Source: an uncultured Actinomycetes bacterium
GTDB lineage: Bacteria > Actinomycetota > Actinomycetes > Mycobacteriales > Mycobacteriaceae
Assembly (NCBI GenBank): GCA_903884065.1
Contig: CAISDL010000089.1
Location: forward strand, 1-34,368
Length of the DNA: 34,368 nt
Direction: 5' to 3'
Part shown: positions 23,681 through 31,968 of the stretch, piece after piece
Layout: the number at the start of each line of letters is the position of its first letter
How positions within the stretch are numbered: the first letter of the stretch is position 1
Notes under the pieces: model-generated
The model's database searches: none
What the model was told of the DNA's origin: nothing
The model's input: the letters and a program-made list of their open reading frames with translations, nothing else
Translations under genes and position numbers: made by a program

Positions 23681-25282
23681 ATGACGGAATCGACAGCGAC
23701 TCCTGCCCAGCAGATCGCCGCCGGCTACGCCACCTCGGGGCAGGCGCTGGAACTGGGCTCGGTGATGATCGGCGGCACCGCCGACCCCTCGGCTCAGATC
23801 CGCATCCCGCTGGCCATGATGAACCGTCACGGCCTAGTGGCCGGGGCGACCGGCACGGGCAAGACCAAGACGTTGCAGGTGATCGCCGAACAACTCTCGG
23901 CTGCCGGGGTGCCGGTGGTGATGGCCGATTTCAAGGGCGATCTGTCCGGTTTGTCGCGGCCGGCCGAATCGAACGACAAGATCGCCGAACGGGCCGCCGA
24001 CACCGGCGATCAGTGGGTGGGAACGCCCTTCCCTGTGGAGTTCTTCTCGCTGGGAACCGGCGGTATCGGGGTGCCGGTGCGTGCGACGATATTGGCGTTC
24101 GGGCCGATCCTGCTGTCAAAGGTGTTGGGGCTCAACCAGAATCAGGAGTCCACCCTCGGGCTGATCTTCCATTACGCCGACAAACAGGGGCTGCCGCTGC
24201 TGGACCTGAAGGACCTGCGGCAGGTGATCACCTTTCTCACCACGACCGCTGATGGCAAGGCGCAACTCAAGACACTGGGGGCGGTGTCCCCACAGACCGC
24301 CGGGGTGATCCTGCGGGCGCTGGTCAACCTCGAGGCCGACGGCGGGGACACCTTCTTCGGCGAGCCCGAAATCGAGCCCGCGGATCTGCTGCGGGTCAAC
24401 GACCAGGGCAAGGGCGTGATCAGCCTCTTCGAGGTCGGCGATCAGGCCTCCCGGCCGGTGATGTTCTCGACGTTCCTGATGTGGGTGCTGGCCAATCTGT
24501 TCAACGAACTGCCCGAGGTCGGCGACGTCGACAAACCCAAGTTGGTGTTCTTCTTCGACGAGGCGCACCTGCTGTTCAAGGACGCCTCCAAGGCGTTCCT
24601 GGACCAGGTCGAGCAGACGGTGAAGTTGGTCCGCTCCAAGGGCGTCGGCGTGTTCTTCTGCACGCAGTTGCCCACCGATGTGCCCAAGGCCGTGTTGTCC
24701 CAGTTGGGTGCGCGTATCCAGCACGCCCTGCGGGCGTTCACCCCGGACGACCAGCAGGCGCTGAGCAAGACCGTGCGGACCTACCCCAAGACCGAGTTCT
24801 ACGATCTGGCAACCGATCTCACCTCGTTGGGTATCGGCGAGGCGATTGTCACGGTGCTGTCCGAACGAGGCGCTCCCACGCCGGTGGCCTGGACCCGGCT
24901 GCGCTCCCCGCGTTCGCTGATGGACACCATCGGCCCCGACTACATCAAGGCGGCCGCACAGGCCAGTCCGTTGTTCCTCACATACGGGCCGACGGTCGAC
25001 CGTGAATCCGCCTACGAGAAGTTGGCCGCCAGCATGGCCCCGCCGCCGCCGCCGGCCGACGAGGCGGCCACGACGGGCACGATCAGCATGGATCTGCCGC
25101 CGATTCCGACCGGGTTCGATCTGCCGCCGATGCCGGCGCCGGTGGAGAAGGCCGAGCCCGGCATGCTCGAGCAGATGATGGACAACCCCGCATTCAAGAG
25201 CGCCATGCGCTCGGCGGGCACGGTGATCGGCCGGGAGGTCACCCGTAGCATCTTCGGGACGGGACGCCGTCGGAGGAGATAG
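23681..25282 (+). CDS. HerA-like DUF853 ATPase (Rv2510c-type)
   Basis: 533 residues, the same length I recall for Rv2510c. It is a FtsK/HerA-superfamily ATPase: Walker A GATGTGKT (55-62), Walker [13 protein letters not shown] (Asp293, Glu294), the sensor-like [14 protein letters not shown] and an arginine-rich region [15 protein letters not shown]. Members of DUF853 are thought to act on DNA or translocate macromolecules, but the role of this one is unknown, and no NurA nuclease partner is nearby. The C terminus is Pro-rich (about 455-490) followed by a basic tail GRRRRR. GAAAGGG about 8 nt upstream supports ATG 23681 over an in-frame ATG at 23657. It is divergent from orn. Confidence 0.9.
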   Translation: MTESTATPAQQIAAGYATSGQALELGSVMIGGTADPSAQIRIPLAMMNRHGLVAGATGTGKTKTLQVIAEQLSAAGVPVVMADFKGDLSGLSRPAESNDKIAERAADTGDQWVGTPFPVEFFSLGTGGIGVPVRATILAFGPILLSKVLGLNQNQESTLGLIFHYADKQGLPLLDLKDLRQVITFLTTTADGKAQLKTLGAVSPQTAGVILRALVNLEADGGDTFFGEPEIEPADLLRVNDQGKGVISLFEVGDQASRPVMFSTFLMWVLANLFNELPEVGDVDKPKLVFFFDEAHLLFKDASKAFLDQVEQTVKLVRSKGVGVFFCTQLPTDVPKAVLSQLGARIQHALRAFTPDDQQALSKTVRTYPKTEFYDLATDLTSLGIGEAIVTVLSERGAPTPVAWTRLRSPRSLMDTIGPDYIKAAAQASPLFLTYGPTVDRESAYEKLAASMAPPPPPADEAATTGTISMDLPPIPTGFDLPPMPAPVEKAEPGMLEQMMDNPAFKSAMRSAGTVIGREVTRSIFGTGRRRRR

Positions 25283-25299
25283 CACTGGTCTGACCACTT
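25283..25299. promoter_or_regulatory. FadR-type operator (CACTGGTCTGACCACTT)
   Basis: It holds the perfect palindrome TGGTC-T-GACCA and agrees with the E. coli FadR consensus AACTGGTCNGACCAGTT at all but two defined positions. It starts one base after the HerA-like stop and overlaps a TTGACC -35 box (25298-25303) of the GntR gene, which fits autoregulation. Confidence 0.7.
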
Positions 25300-25326
25300 G
25301 ACCTCTGGCCGGTAGCCGGGCATGCT
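25298..25326 (+). promoter_or_regulatory. Promoter of the GntR-hydroxylase cassette
   Basis: A TTGACC -35 box (25298-25303) and a CATGCT -10 box (25321-25326) are separated by 17 bp. The -10 ends 7 nt before ATG 25334, so the transcript would be leaderless from that ATG. The -10 departs from TANNNT at its first base. Confidence 0.45.
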
Positions 25327-25333
25327 CCTTGGC

Positions 25334-26056
25334 ATGGCCCTTCAGCCGGTGAGCCGACGCTCGGTCCCCGAGGACGTCTTCGAGCAGATCCTCGCCGAGG
25401 TGCTCAGCGGTGAGATGGCACCCGGTGAGTCGCTGCCCAGCGAGCGCCGCCTGGCCGAAGTGCTCGGCGTCTCACGCCCGGCCGTCCGGGAGGCCCTCAA
25501 GCGGGTCGCCGCCGCCGGTCTGGTCGAGGTGCGCCAGGGCGACGCCACCACGGTCCGCGATTTCCGTCGTCATGCCGGCTTGGACCTGTTGCCCCGCCTT
25601 CTGCTGCGCGGCGATCGACTCGACGTCGCCGTGGTCCGCAGCATCCTGGAGGCTCGGCTGCACAACGGACCCAAGGTCGCCGAGTTGGCGGCGCGGCGCC
25701 GGCCGGACACCCTCGCGGCCCGACTCGACGAGTCCCTCGGCGCTCTGGAGGCCGACGCCGATCCGGTGGGGCAGCAACGGCACGCGTTGGCGTTCTGGGA
25801 CCACATCGTCGACGGCGCCGACTCGATCGTCTTCCGGCTGATGTTCAACACCCTGCGCGCCGCCTACGAGCCGGCCCTGCCGGCTCTGGCCACCATGATG
25901 TCCGCCGAGGTCGGCAACATCGCCGCCTACCGCGCACTGGCCCGGACCGTCGAGGCCGCCGACCCGCCGGCCGCCGAGGCGGCCGCCCGCAACCTTCTCG
26001 AACCCGCCACCCACTCGTTGCTCGCGGCGCTGAACGCAATGGAGGAATCGCAATGA
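25334..26056 (+). CDS. FadR-subfamily GntR transcriptional regulator
   Basis: 240 residues from ATG 25334. The N-terminal winged helix spans about 8-75: [55 protein letters not shown], with recognition helix SRPAVREAL and a QG wing tip. The rest is an all-helical FCD-type ligand domain (about 85-235). The ligand is unknown; the FadR-like operator upstream and the lipid enzyme downstream suggest an acyl-CoA or related acid (inference). ATG 25322 is also in frame, but 25334 lies at leaderless distance from the -10 box. The TGA stop overlaps the next ATG (ATGA), so the regulator and hydroxylase are translationally coupled. The same pair is not at this place in M. tuberculosis as I remember it. 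Confidence 0.88.
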   Translation: MALQPVSRRSVPEDVFEQILAEVLSGEMAPGESLPSERRLAEVLGVSRPAVREALKRVAAAGLVEVRQGDATTVRDFRRHAGLDLLPRLLLRGDRLDVAVVRSILEARLHNGPKVAELAARRRPDTLAARLDESLGALEADADPVGQQRHALAFWDHIVDGADSIVFRLMFNTLRAAYEPALPALATMMSAEVGNIAAYRALARTVEAADPPAAEAAARNLLEPATHSLLAALNAMEESQ

Positions 26057-26739
26057 CCCGACCACGACCGCAACGTGCGCGCGTCACCCTCGCCGACGCC
26101 GCACGCGAATTCTGGCGTCACCCCACACCGTGGTTGCTGTCCGTGGCGTTCGTCATCGCCGTCGTCGCGCGCCTCTCGGTCGGCGACTTCCGTTGGAGCG
26201 ACGCGGTGCTGCCGTTCGTCGTCCTGGCGGTATTTCCCCTCGTGGAGTGGATCATTCATGTTTTCGTCCTGCACTGGCGCCCGCGCCGCGTCGCCGGGGT
26301 GATGGTCGACCCGGTGCTGGCCCGCAAGCACCGCGAGCACCACGCCGACCCGCGCATCACCGCGCTGATCTTCATTCCGCTGCAGTCGCTGTTCGGGGCC
26401 TTCGGCGCGGCCCTGGTCACCGCGTTTGTGATCATTCCCCGCACCGGGCTGGGGTTGACCTTCCTCGTGGTGGTGGCCGGCATCGGCGTCGTCTACGAGT
26501 GGAGCCACTACCTGGTCCACACCGACTACAAGCCCAAGACCTGGTTCTACCGCACGATGTACCGCAACCACCGGTTGCACCATTTCAAGAACGAGCACTA
26601 CTGGTTCGCCGTCACCACGCCCGGACTCGCTGACCGGGTGCTGGGCACCTACCCGGATCCGCAGTCCGTGGCGACCTCGCCGACTGCGAAGAACCTGCAC
26701 GCCGGCGTGGCGAAAACCCCTGCGGGACAGGCGAGTTAG
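26053..26739 (+). CDS. Fatty acid hydroxylase-superfamily (sterol desaturase-like) membrane protein
   Basis: 228 residues with about four membrane segments (near 27-45, 50-68, 110-130 and 136-152). The di-iron histidine pattern is complete: IIHVFVLH (HxxxxH), RKHREHH (HxxHH), SHYLVHT (HxxxH) and [12 protein letters not shown] (HxxHH). This is the arrangement of fatty acid hydroxylase/sterol desaturase enzymes, which hydroxylate or desaturate lipids with O2. The substrate may be a fatty acid, sterol or carotenoid and cannot be read from sequence. It overlaps the FadR-type regulator by 4 bp and is likely controlled by it. Its TAG stop overlaps the cmrA stop (26736-26739). Confidence 0.88.
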   Translation: MTRPRPQRARVTLADAAREFWRHPTPWLLSVAFVIAVVARLSVGDFRWSDAVLPFVVLAVFPLVEWIIHVFVLHWRPRRVAGVMVDPVLARKHREHHADPRITALIFIPLQSLFGAFGAALVTAFVIIPRTGLGLTFLVVVAGIGVVYEWSHYLVHTDYKPKTWFYRTMYRNHRLHHFKNEHYWFAVTTPGLADRVLGTYPDPQSVATSPTAKNLHAGVAKTPAGQAS

Positions 26740-27542
26740 TCGCCGCCCAGCTTCTTGTACACCAGCCCGACGATCGGGGTCACGATCGCGCGCGGGGCGT
26801 ATCCGCTGGCTACCGACATCGCCTTGGACGTCACACCAGGGACGACCCGCATCTTGTTGCGCTCCAGACTGTCCAGCGACAGTTGCGCGGTGTGCTCGAC
26901 GGAGATCCACAGGAAATCGGGAATCAGTTTGTCCACCAGGGACGCTTCCTCGGGGTCGGGTGCCTCGGCGCGCACCGGGCCGGGTGCCAGCACGGTGACG
27001 TGCACCCCACTGTGGAGCAACTCGCCGCGCAGCGATTCGCTGAACGTGTTGACGAACGCCTTGGTCGCCGCATAGGTGGCGTTGTTGGGAATCGGTGAGT
27101 TGCCCGCCGCCGATCCCGACATGAGGATGCCGCCGGCCCGGCGGGCCAGCATGCCCGGCAGGACCGCCAGCACCAGATCGTGCACGCCGAGGACGTTGAG
27201 TTGAACCTGGGCCTTCTCGGCTGCCGGGTCGAGCTTGGCCACCGGCCCGAACGTCGCGGTGCCCGCGTTGGCGCACAGGATCGAGATGTCGCGGGCGGCC
27301 AGTTCATCGGCCAGTTCGCCGCGCTGGGACGGATCGGCCAGGTCCACCGCACGCACCTCGACCGTGACGCCGTAGCGCCGGGTGAGCCGGTCGGCGAGAT
27401 AGTCGAGCACCTCCCGGCGGCGCGCCGTGACGATGAGGTGATGTCCGCGGGCGGCGAGTTCGGTGGCCAAGGCTTCGCCGATGCCCTGGGAGGCACCGGT
27501 GACGACGGCTCGGCTGTCCGCCGAAGGCATGGGGACTGGCAT
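26736..27542 (-). CDS. cmrA: Mycolic acid reductase CmrA (SDR, Rv2509-type)
   Basis: 268 residues, the length of Rv2509. It is a short-chain dehydrogenase/reductase that reduces the beta-keto mycolate precursor to the mature beta-hydroxy mycolic acid, the last chemical step of mycolate assembly. Motifs: TGASQGIG at 15-22 (NADPH binding), NAG at 92-94, and the catalytic set Asn116, Ser144, Tyr157, Lys161 (YAATK). The C-terminal LVYKKLGGD tail is retained. ATG 27542 is favoured because TACGAT lies 6 nt upstream; ATG 27530 is an alternative. It is divergent from the MFS gene across 36 bp, the Rv2509-Rv2508c arrangement. Confidence 0.93.
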   Translation of the reverse strand: MPVPMPSADSRAVVTGASQGIGEALATELAARGHHLIVTARRREVLDYLADRLTRRYGVTVEVRAVDLADPSQRGELADELAARDISILCANAGTATFGPVAKLDPAAEKAQVQLNVLGVHDLVLAVLPGMLARRAGGILMSGSAAGNSPIPNNATYAATKAFVNTFSESLRGELLHSGVHVTVLAPGPVRAEAPDPEEASLVDKLIPDFLWISVEHTAQLSLDSLERNKMRVVPGVTSKAMSVASGYAPRAIVTPIVGLVYKKLGGD

Positions 27543-27548
27543 GGGGCC

Positions 27549-27554
27549 ATCGTA
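27549..27554 (-). promoter_or_regulatory. -10 box, leaderless promoter of cmrA
   Basis: On the minus strand TACGAT ends 6 nt before ATG 27542. It is 11 bp from the opposing MFS -10 box, so the two promoters occupy the same stretch of DNA. Confidence 0.55.
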
Positions 27555-27565
27555 GGCGGGGTGGA

Positions 27566-27571
27566 TATGGT
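27566..27571 (+). promoter_or_regulatory. -10 box, leaderless promoter of the MFS transporter gene
   Basis: TATGGT ends 7 nt before ATG 27579. The in-frame ATG at 27567 lies inside this box, so it cannot be translated from this promoter. Confidence 0.55.
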
Positions 27572-27578
27572 GGCCCGC

Positions 27579-28907
27579 ATGCCTAGCGCCGCGACTCCCG
27601 AGTCGACGGCCGTGCCGGTGCCACCGCGGGCAAAGGTCGCCGCCTGGGCGTTATGGGACTGCGGGTCCACCGGGCTCAACGCCATCGTGGCGACGTTCGT
27701 CTTCTCGGTGTATCTGACCGGAACGGTCGGAGTGGGCCTAGCGGGGGATACCTCCCCGGCGAGTTGGCTGGGTCGCGCGCTGACCGTCTCCGGGCTGGCG
27801 GTGGCGGTGCTGGCGCCGCTCACCGGCGTCATGGTTCAGGTCCCCCGCCGGCGCCGGGTCGCGTTGACGGTGCTGACCGCGCTGGCCGTGACGTTCACCG
27901 CCTCGATGGTCTTCATCCGTGCCGACCCGCGTTATCTCGCCGCGGGGCTGGCGCTGCTCGCGCTGACCGCGGCGTGCGGCGATCTGGCCAGCGTGCCCTA
28001 CAACGCGATGCTGCGTCAGCTGTCCACCCCGCAGACCGCCGGGCGGATCTCCGGACTGGGCTGGGCCGCCGGCTACAGCGGCAGCGTCCTGCTGCTGGTG
28101 CTGATCTACGTCGGTTTCATCATGGGCGACGGGCCGACGCGCGGCCTGCTGCAGGTGGCGGTGGCCGACGGGTGGAACGTCCGGGCGGCGATGCTCATGG
28201 CGGCCTGCTGGCTGGCGGTTCTGGCCCTGCCGCTGTTGTGGACTGCCCACACGCTGGCCGGCGGTCCTGACGCCAACGCCCCCGCCCCCGGGGTGTTCGG
28301 CGCGTACCGGCAGCTCTGGTCGGATCTGCGCGAGGAGTGGCAGCGTGACCGCAACTTCGTCTACTACCTGGTGGTCAGTGCGGTGTTCCGGGACGGCTTG
28401 GCCGGAATCTTCGCGTTCGGGGCGGTGCTGGGCGTCAGTGTCTACGGACTCTCCCAGGCGAGCGTCCTGATCTTCGGGATCGTCGCGTCGACCTTCGCCG
28501 CCGTGGGGGCCGTCGTCGGCGGCCGGCTCGACGACCGTTTCGGCGCCAAGCCGGTGATCGTCACCTCACTGAGCGCGCTGCTGCTGGTCGGGTGCGCAAT
28601 GCTGGCGCTGTCGGGCCCGGTGGCGTTCTGGTTCTGCGGACTGGGGCTGGCTCTGCTGGTCGGTCCCACCCAGTCCGCCGCGCGCACGCTGCTGCTGCGG
28701 ATGACCGGTGAGGGCAAGGAGGGCGTCGCCTTCGGTCTCTACACCATGACCGGGCGCGCGGTCGCCTTCGTGGCGCCGTGGCTGTTCTTCGTCTTCGTCG
28801 ACATCTTCGGTACCGACCGGGCCGGACTGGCCGGTGTTCTGCTGGTGGTGGCCGCGGGGTTGGTCGGAATGGTGTTCGTGCGGGTCGACGGGCGGGCCGC
28901 GAGCTAA
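27579..28907 (+). CDS. MFS transporter of the UMF1/Atg22-like type (Rv2508c-type)
   Basis: 442 residues with about 12 predicted transmembrane segments in two bundles: the first from WALWDCGSTGLNAIVATFVFSVYL, and the second after the cytosolic loop REEWQRDRNFVYYLVVSAVFRDG. The sequence WDxGSTGxNAIV at the first helix and GRLDDRFGAKPVIV between helices 7 and 8 are typical of this MFS branch. The family is loosely linked to amino acid or small-molecule efflux in fungi; the bacterial substrate is unknown. The start is placed by the TATGGT box at 27566. It converges on the MmpS-like gene, sharing CTAA at 28904-28907. Confidence 0.88.
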   Translation: MPSAATPESTAVPVPPRAKVAAWALWDCGSTGLNAIVATFVFSVYLTGTVGVGLAGDTSPASWLGRALTVSGLAVAVLAPLTGVMVQVPRRRRVALTVLTALAVTFTASMVFIRADPRYLAAGLALLALTAACGDLASVPYNAMLRQLSTPQTAGRISGLGWAAGYSGSVLLLVLIYVGFIMGDGPTRGLLQVAVADGWNVRAAMLMAACWLAVLALPLLWTAHTLAGGPDANAPAPGVFGAYRQLWSDLREEWQRDRNFVYYLVVSAVFRDGLAGIFAFGAVLGVSVYGLSQASVLIFGIVASTFAAVGAVVGGRLDDRFGAKPVIVTSLSALLLVGCAMLALSGPVAFWFCGLGLALLVGPTQSAARTLLLRMTGEGKEGVAFGLYTMTGRAVAFVAPWLFFVFVDIFGTDRAGLAGVLLVVAAGLVGMVFVRVDGRAAS

Positions 28908-29683
28908 GCCACGCCGGTGCAGATGGTCAGCCCGCGCCCGGTGCGCTGCCGGACCTGGGCGCCGTTCACCGACACGCTGCAGGTGACGTCACGGCCGACA
29001 TTGACGACCGCGACGCTGGCGGAGTTCCTGGCCGGCGCGGAGAGGCTGACCTCCTTGCTCCACGGCAGCGCGACGTTGAACTCGGTCTGCATGACCCCGC
29101 CGGTGTCGACGTAGGTGATGTTGATCGCCCGGCCTTCGCCGGACACGCTGTAGACCACCGACTCTGCGCCGGCCGGCGCAGGCGTCGGCGCCTCGGAATC
29201 GGACGGCTCGGACGGTTCGAAGGACTCGGTCGGTCGCGCGGAGGTGGGCGGGATCGGCAGGGGGGCACGCGACGCGGTGGTGGGCAGTGGCGTCCGGGTC
29301 GTCGTGCCGGACGGGGGCCTGGCGGCAGTGCTCGAGGTGGACTGGGGCGGGGCCACCACGGTGGACTCCCGGGAGTTGCTGCTGACGATCACCAACGCCA
29401 GGACCAGACCGGCGACGAGCAGCACGGCGGCGGCGGCGGCGATCCACAGCCAGCGCGGTGACTTCGGCGGCTGGGGGGGTGGCGGCGGCGCGGCCGGATA
29501 ACCCGGCCCGGCCTGCCAGACGGGCGGCAACTGTTCGGTGGGCTGCGTCATCGGCGCGCCGTAGCCGGGTCCGTACGCCGCGGGACCCCAGTACTGGCCC
29601 GAGTAGGCGGGATCGGTGTTGGGCGGGTAGCCGTAGCCCGCCTTCGTGGGGTCCGACCAGTCCGGACCGCGTGGGTTGCTCAT
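28904..29683 (-). CDS. MmpS-like single-pass membrane protein (Rv2507-type)
   Basis: 259 residues. The cytosolic N terminus is Gly/Tyr/Pro-rich (NTDPAYSGQYWGPAAYGPGYG) and ends in a poly-Pro run, followed by one transmembrane helix (about 79-102, WLWIAAAAAVLLVAGLVLALVIV). A Ser/Thr/Pro linker (about 105-170) leads to an external beta-domain similar to the MmpS C-terminal fold (VVYSVSGEGRAINITYVDTGG, VALPWSKEVSL, CSVSVNGAQV). MmpS proteins assist MmpL lipid export; no mmpL is adjacent here. It is the second gene after bkaR: the bkaR stop and this ATG share ATGA at 29680-29683. Its stop overlaps that of the MFS gene. Confidence 0.85.
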   Translation of the reverse strand: MSNPRGPDWSDPTKAGYGYPPNTDPAYSGQYWGPAAYGPGYGAPMTQPTEQLPPVWQAGPGYPAAPPPPPQPPKSPRWLWIAAAAAVLLVAGLVLALVIVSSNSRESTVVAPPQSTSSTAARPPSGTTTRTPLPTTASRAPLPIPPTSARPTESFEPSEPSDSEAPTPAPAGAESVVYSVSGEGRAINITYVDTGGVMQTEFNVALPWSKEVSLSAPARNSASVAVVNVGRDVTCSVSVNGAQVRQRTGRGLTICTGVA

Positions 29684-30318
29684 TCCCGCCTCACGCCATG
29701 CAGGCTACCGGCTTGGCGGACCGCCTCGCCCGGACCGCTCTTGGTATCTACCGACAGGGCGGCCACGGTCATGGCGCGCAGTACGGCCCGTGACTGATCC
29801 CGGCTGACCGTGCGCACGCTGAACGGGGTCGAGTTCAGCAGACCGAACGCGGCGTGCGCCATCACCCTGGCGCGGTCCTCGTCCCACCGGGGATTGACCT
29901 CGCGCAGCACGTTCACCCACGTCTCGACGTAGCGCCGTTGCGCACGGCGCACCTGGCGTTGGGCCGGCGCCGGCAGGTTGGCCAGGTCGCGGTCCTGAAT
30001 CCGGATGAGGTCCGGTTCGTCGAGCGCGAAGTCCAGATGAAACTCGATGAGGCCCTCCAGTGCGGCGTCGGCATCGTGCGCCGCGGCCACCACGGCCTGC
30101 CCGCCGGACAGCAGCCGAGTGCTCACCTCGACCAGCAACTCGACGAGTAACCCCTCTTTGCCCGGGAAATGGCGGTAGATGGCCGGGCCGCTGACGCCGG
30201 CGGCGGCGCCGATGTCCTCGAGTCGTACCGCCAGGAAGCCCCGTTCGGCGATCAGCTGTTCGGCGGCGGCCAACAGTTGGCTGCGCCGGTCCGACTTCTG
30301 CCGGTCGCGGGTGTTCAT
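29680..30318 (-). CDS. bkaR: TetR-family repressor BkaR (Rv2506-type)
   Basis: 212 residues. The TetR DNA-binding domain spans about 8-55 (RSQLLAAAEQLIAERGF, then VRLEDIGAAAGVSGPAIYRHFPGKEGLLVELL). The C-terminal domain is helical. It is the position-matched counterpart of Rv2506, described as BkaR, which represses the divergent branched-chain keto-acid/leucine catabolic operon in mycobacteria. The ATG is preceded by GGGAGG at 6 nt. Its promoter overlaps the 21-bp inverted repeat at 30362-30382, which suggests control of both directions. A longer frame to 30363 adds 15 unrelated residues and would run into the operator. Confidence 0.88.
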   Translation of the reverse strand: MNTRDRQKSDRRSQLLAAAEQLIAERGFLAVRLEDIGAAAGVSGPAIYRHFPGKEGLLVELLVEVSTRLLSGGQAVVAAAHDADAALEGLIEFHLDFALDEPDLIRIQDRDLANLPAPAQRQVRRAQRRYVETWVNVLREVNPRWDEDRARVMAHAAFGLLNSTPFSVRTVSRDQSRAVLRAMTVAALSVDTKSGPGEAVRQAGSLHGVRRE

Positions 30319-30342
30319 GCGGACCCTCCCGGAACGCCACTG

Positions 30343-30386
30343 GACGACTGAGTTAACCTTCACTAACCTAACACCGGTTAGTCGTC
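30343..30386. promoter_or_regulatory. Divergent bkaR/accD1 promoter-operator
   Basis: A perfect 7-7-7 inverted repeat, ACTAACC-TAACACC-GGTTAGT, covers 30362-30382. A second arm pair GACGACT (30343-30349) and AGTCGTC (30380-30386) encloses it. TAGGTT on the minus strand (30365-30370) is a plausible bkaR -10, and TAACCT boxes on the plus strand (30354-30359, 30364-30369) are plausible for accD1. Both lie in or next to the repeat, so one bound repressor would block both promoters. Confidence 0.7.
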
Positions 30387-30405
30387 ATTAACACAAGGTG
30401 GGTAC

Positions 30406-31968
30406 ATGGCATCCCCCGTGGCAGCTGTCGCCGACAACAGGGAAGCGCACCTGCAACTGGTCCGCCAGTTGCGGGAGAAACTCGCCGCCGCAGCGCCGGG
30501 CGGTCCACAGAAATCCCGGGATCGTCACGTCGGCCGAGGCAAGCTGCTCCCGCGCGATCGGGTCGACGGACTGCTCGATCCGGGCAGCCCACTGCTGGAG
30601 ATCGCGCCACTGGCCGCCGACGGCATGTACGACGACCAGTGTCCGGCGGCCGGCATCATCGCCGGAATCGGCCGGGTCTCGGGACGCGAATGCATGATCG
30701 TCGCCAACGACGCGACGGTCAAAGGCGGCACCTACTACCCGGTGACGGTCAAGAAGCACCTGCGCGCTCAGGAGATCGCCGCGCAGAACCGCCTGCCGTG
30801 CATCTACCTGGTGGACTCCGGCGGTGCGTTTCTGCCGCGCCAGGACGAGGTGTTCCCGGACCGCGACCACTTCGGGCGCATCTTCTTCAACCAGGCGACC
30901 ATGAGTGCTGCCGGAATCCCGCAGATCGCCGCGGTCCTCGGATCCTGCACCGCCGGTGGGGCCTACGTGCCGGCGATGAGCGACGAGACGGTCATCGTGC
31001 GCAACCAGGGCACCATCTTCCTGGGCGGCCCGCCGCTGGTGAAAGCGGCCACCGGCGAGGTGGTCACCGCCGAGGATCTCGGTGGCGGCGACCTGCACGC
31101 CAAGACCTCCGGGGTGGTCGACCACCTCGCCCGCGATGACCGCGACGCGCTGCGCATCGTCCGCGGCATCGTCGCAACCCTGGGTGCGCCGCCCGCCGCG
31201 CCATGGGACGTCCGGCCGCCGGTCGACCCGATCGCCGACCAGCACGACCTGTACGACGTGGTTCCCGTCGACGCGCGGGTGCCCTATGACGTCCGTGAAG
31301 TGATCACCCGCATCGTCGACGCCGGCGAGTTCACCGAATTCAAAGCCGATTACGGCACCACCCTGGTCACCGGGTTCGCCCGCATCCACGGTCATCCGGT
31401 CGGCATCGTCGCCAACAACGGAGTGCTCTTCGCCGAATCCGCACTCAAGGGAGCGCATTTCATCGAACTGTGCGACAAGCGCGTCATACCGTTGGTGTTC
31501 CTGCAGAACATCACCGGCTTCATGGTCGGTCGCGACTACGAGGCCGGCGGGATTGCCAAGCACGGCGCCAAGATGGTGATGGCGGTGGCCTGTGCGCGGG
31601 TCCCGAAGCTGACGGTCGTCATCGGCGGCTCCTACGGGGCGGGCAACTACTCGATGTGTGGGCGCGCCTATTCGCCGCGGTTCCTGTGGATGTGGCCCAA
31701 TGCGCGGATCTCGGTGATGGGTGGCGAGCAGGCCGCTTCGGTGCTGGCCGAAGTCCGTGGAGACATGACCGCTGAGGAAGCTGAGGAGTTCAAGGCCCCC
31801 ATCCGGGCCCAGTACGAAGAGCAGGGCAACCCGTACTACTCCACCGCGCGGCTCTGGGACGACGGTGTCATCGACCCCGCCGACACCAGAACCGTTCTCG
31901 GCCTTGCACTTTCGGTTACGGCTAACGCGCCGCTGGAACCGGTCTCCTACGGCGTGTTCCGGATGTGA
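30406..31968 (+). CDS. accD1: Acyl-CoA carboxylase beta subunit (AccD1, methylcrotonyl-CoA carboxylase type)
   Basis: 520 residues, a complete biotin-dependent carboxyltransferase. Its partner is AccA1; in M. tuberculosis the pair carboxylates 3-methylcrotonyl-CoA in leucine breakdown. Motifs: [22 protein letters not shown] (acyl-CoA site), [22 protein letters not shown] (oxyanion/CoA binding), and in the second half [29 protein letters not shown] and [22 protein letters not shown] at about 4 nt supports the ATG. The operon is compact: the accA1 GTG overlaps the accD1 stop by 4 nt. Confidence 0.95.
   Translation: MASPVAAVADNREAHLQLVRQLREKLAAAAPGGPQKSRDRHVGRGKLLPRDRVDGLLDPGSPLLEIAPLAADGMYDDQCPAAGIIAGIGRVSGRECMIVANDATVKGGTYYPVTVKKHLRAQEIAAQNRLPCIYLVDSGGAFLPRQDEVFPDRDHFGRIFFNQATMSAAGIPQIAAVLGSCTAGGAYVPAMSDETVIVRNQGTIFLGGPPLVKAATGEVVTAEDLGGGDLHAKTSGVVDHLARDDRDALRIVRGIVATLGAPPAAPWDVRPPVDPIADQHDLYDVVPVDARVPYDVREVITRIVDAGEFTEFKADYGTTLVTGFARIHGHPVGIVANNGVLFAESALKGAHFIELCDKRVIPLVFLQNITGFMVGRDYEAGGIAKHGAKMVMAVACARVPKLTVVIGGSYGAGNYSMCGRAYSPRFLWMWPNARISVMGGEQAASVLAEVRGDMTAEEAEEFKAPIRAQYEEQGNPYYSTARLWDDGVIDPADTRTVLGLALSVTANAPLEPVSYGVFRM

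Noticed and set aside
27180..27578. N-terminal extension of the MFS transporter
   Set aside because: It is antisense to cmrA and has no transmembrane or family content; the leaderless ATG at 27579 is better supported.
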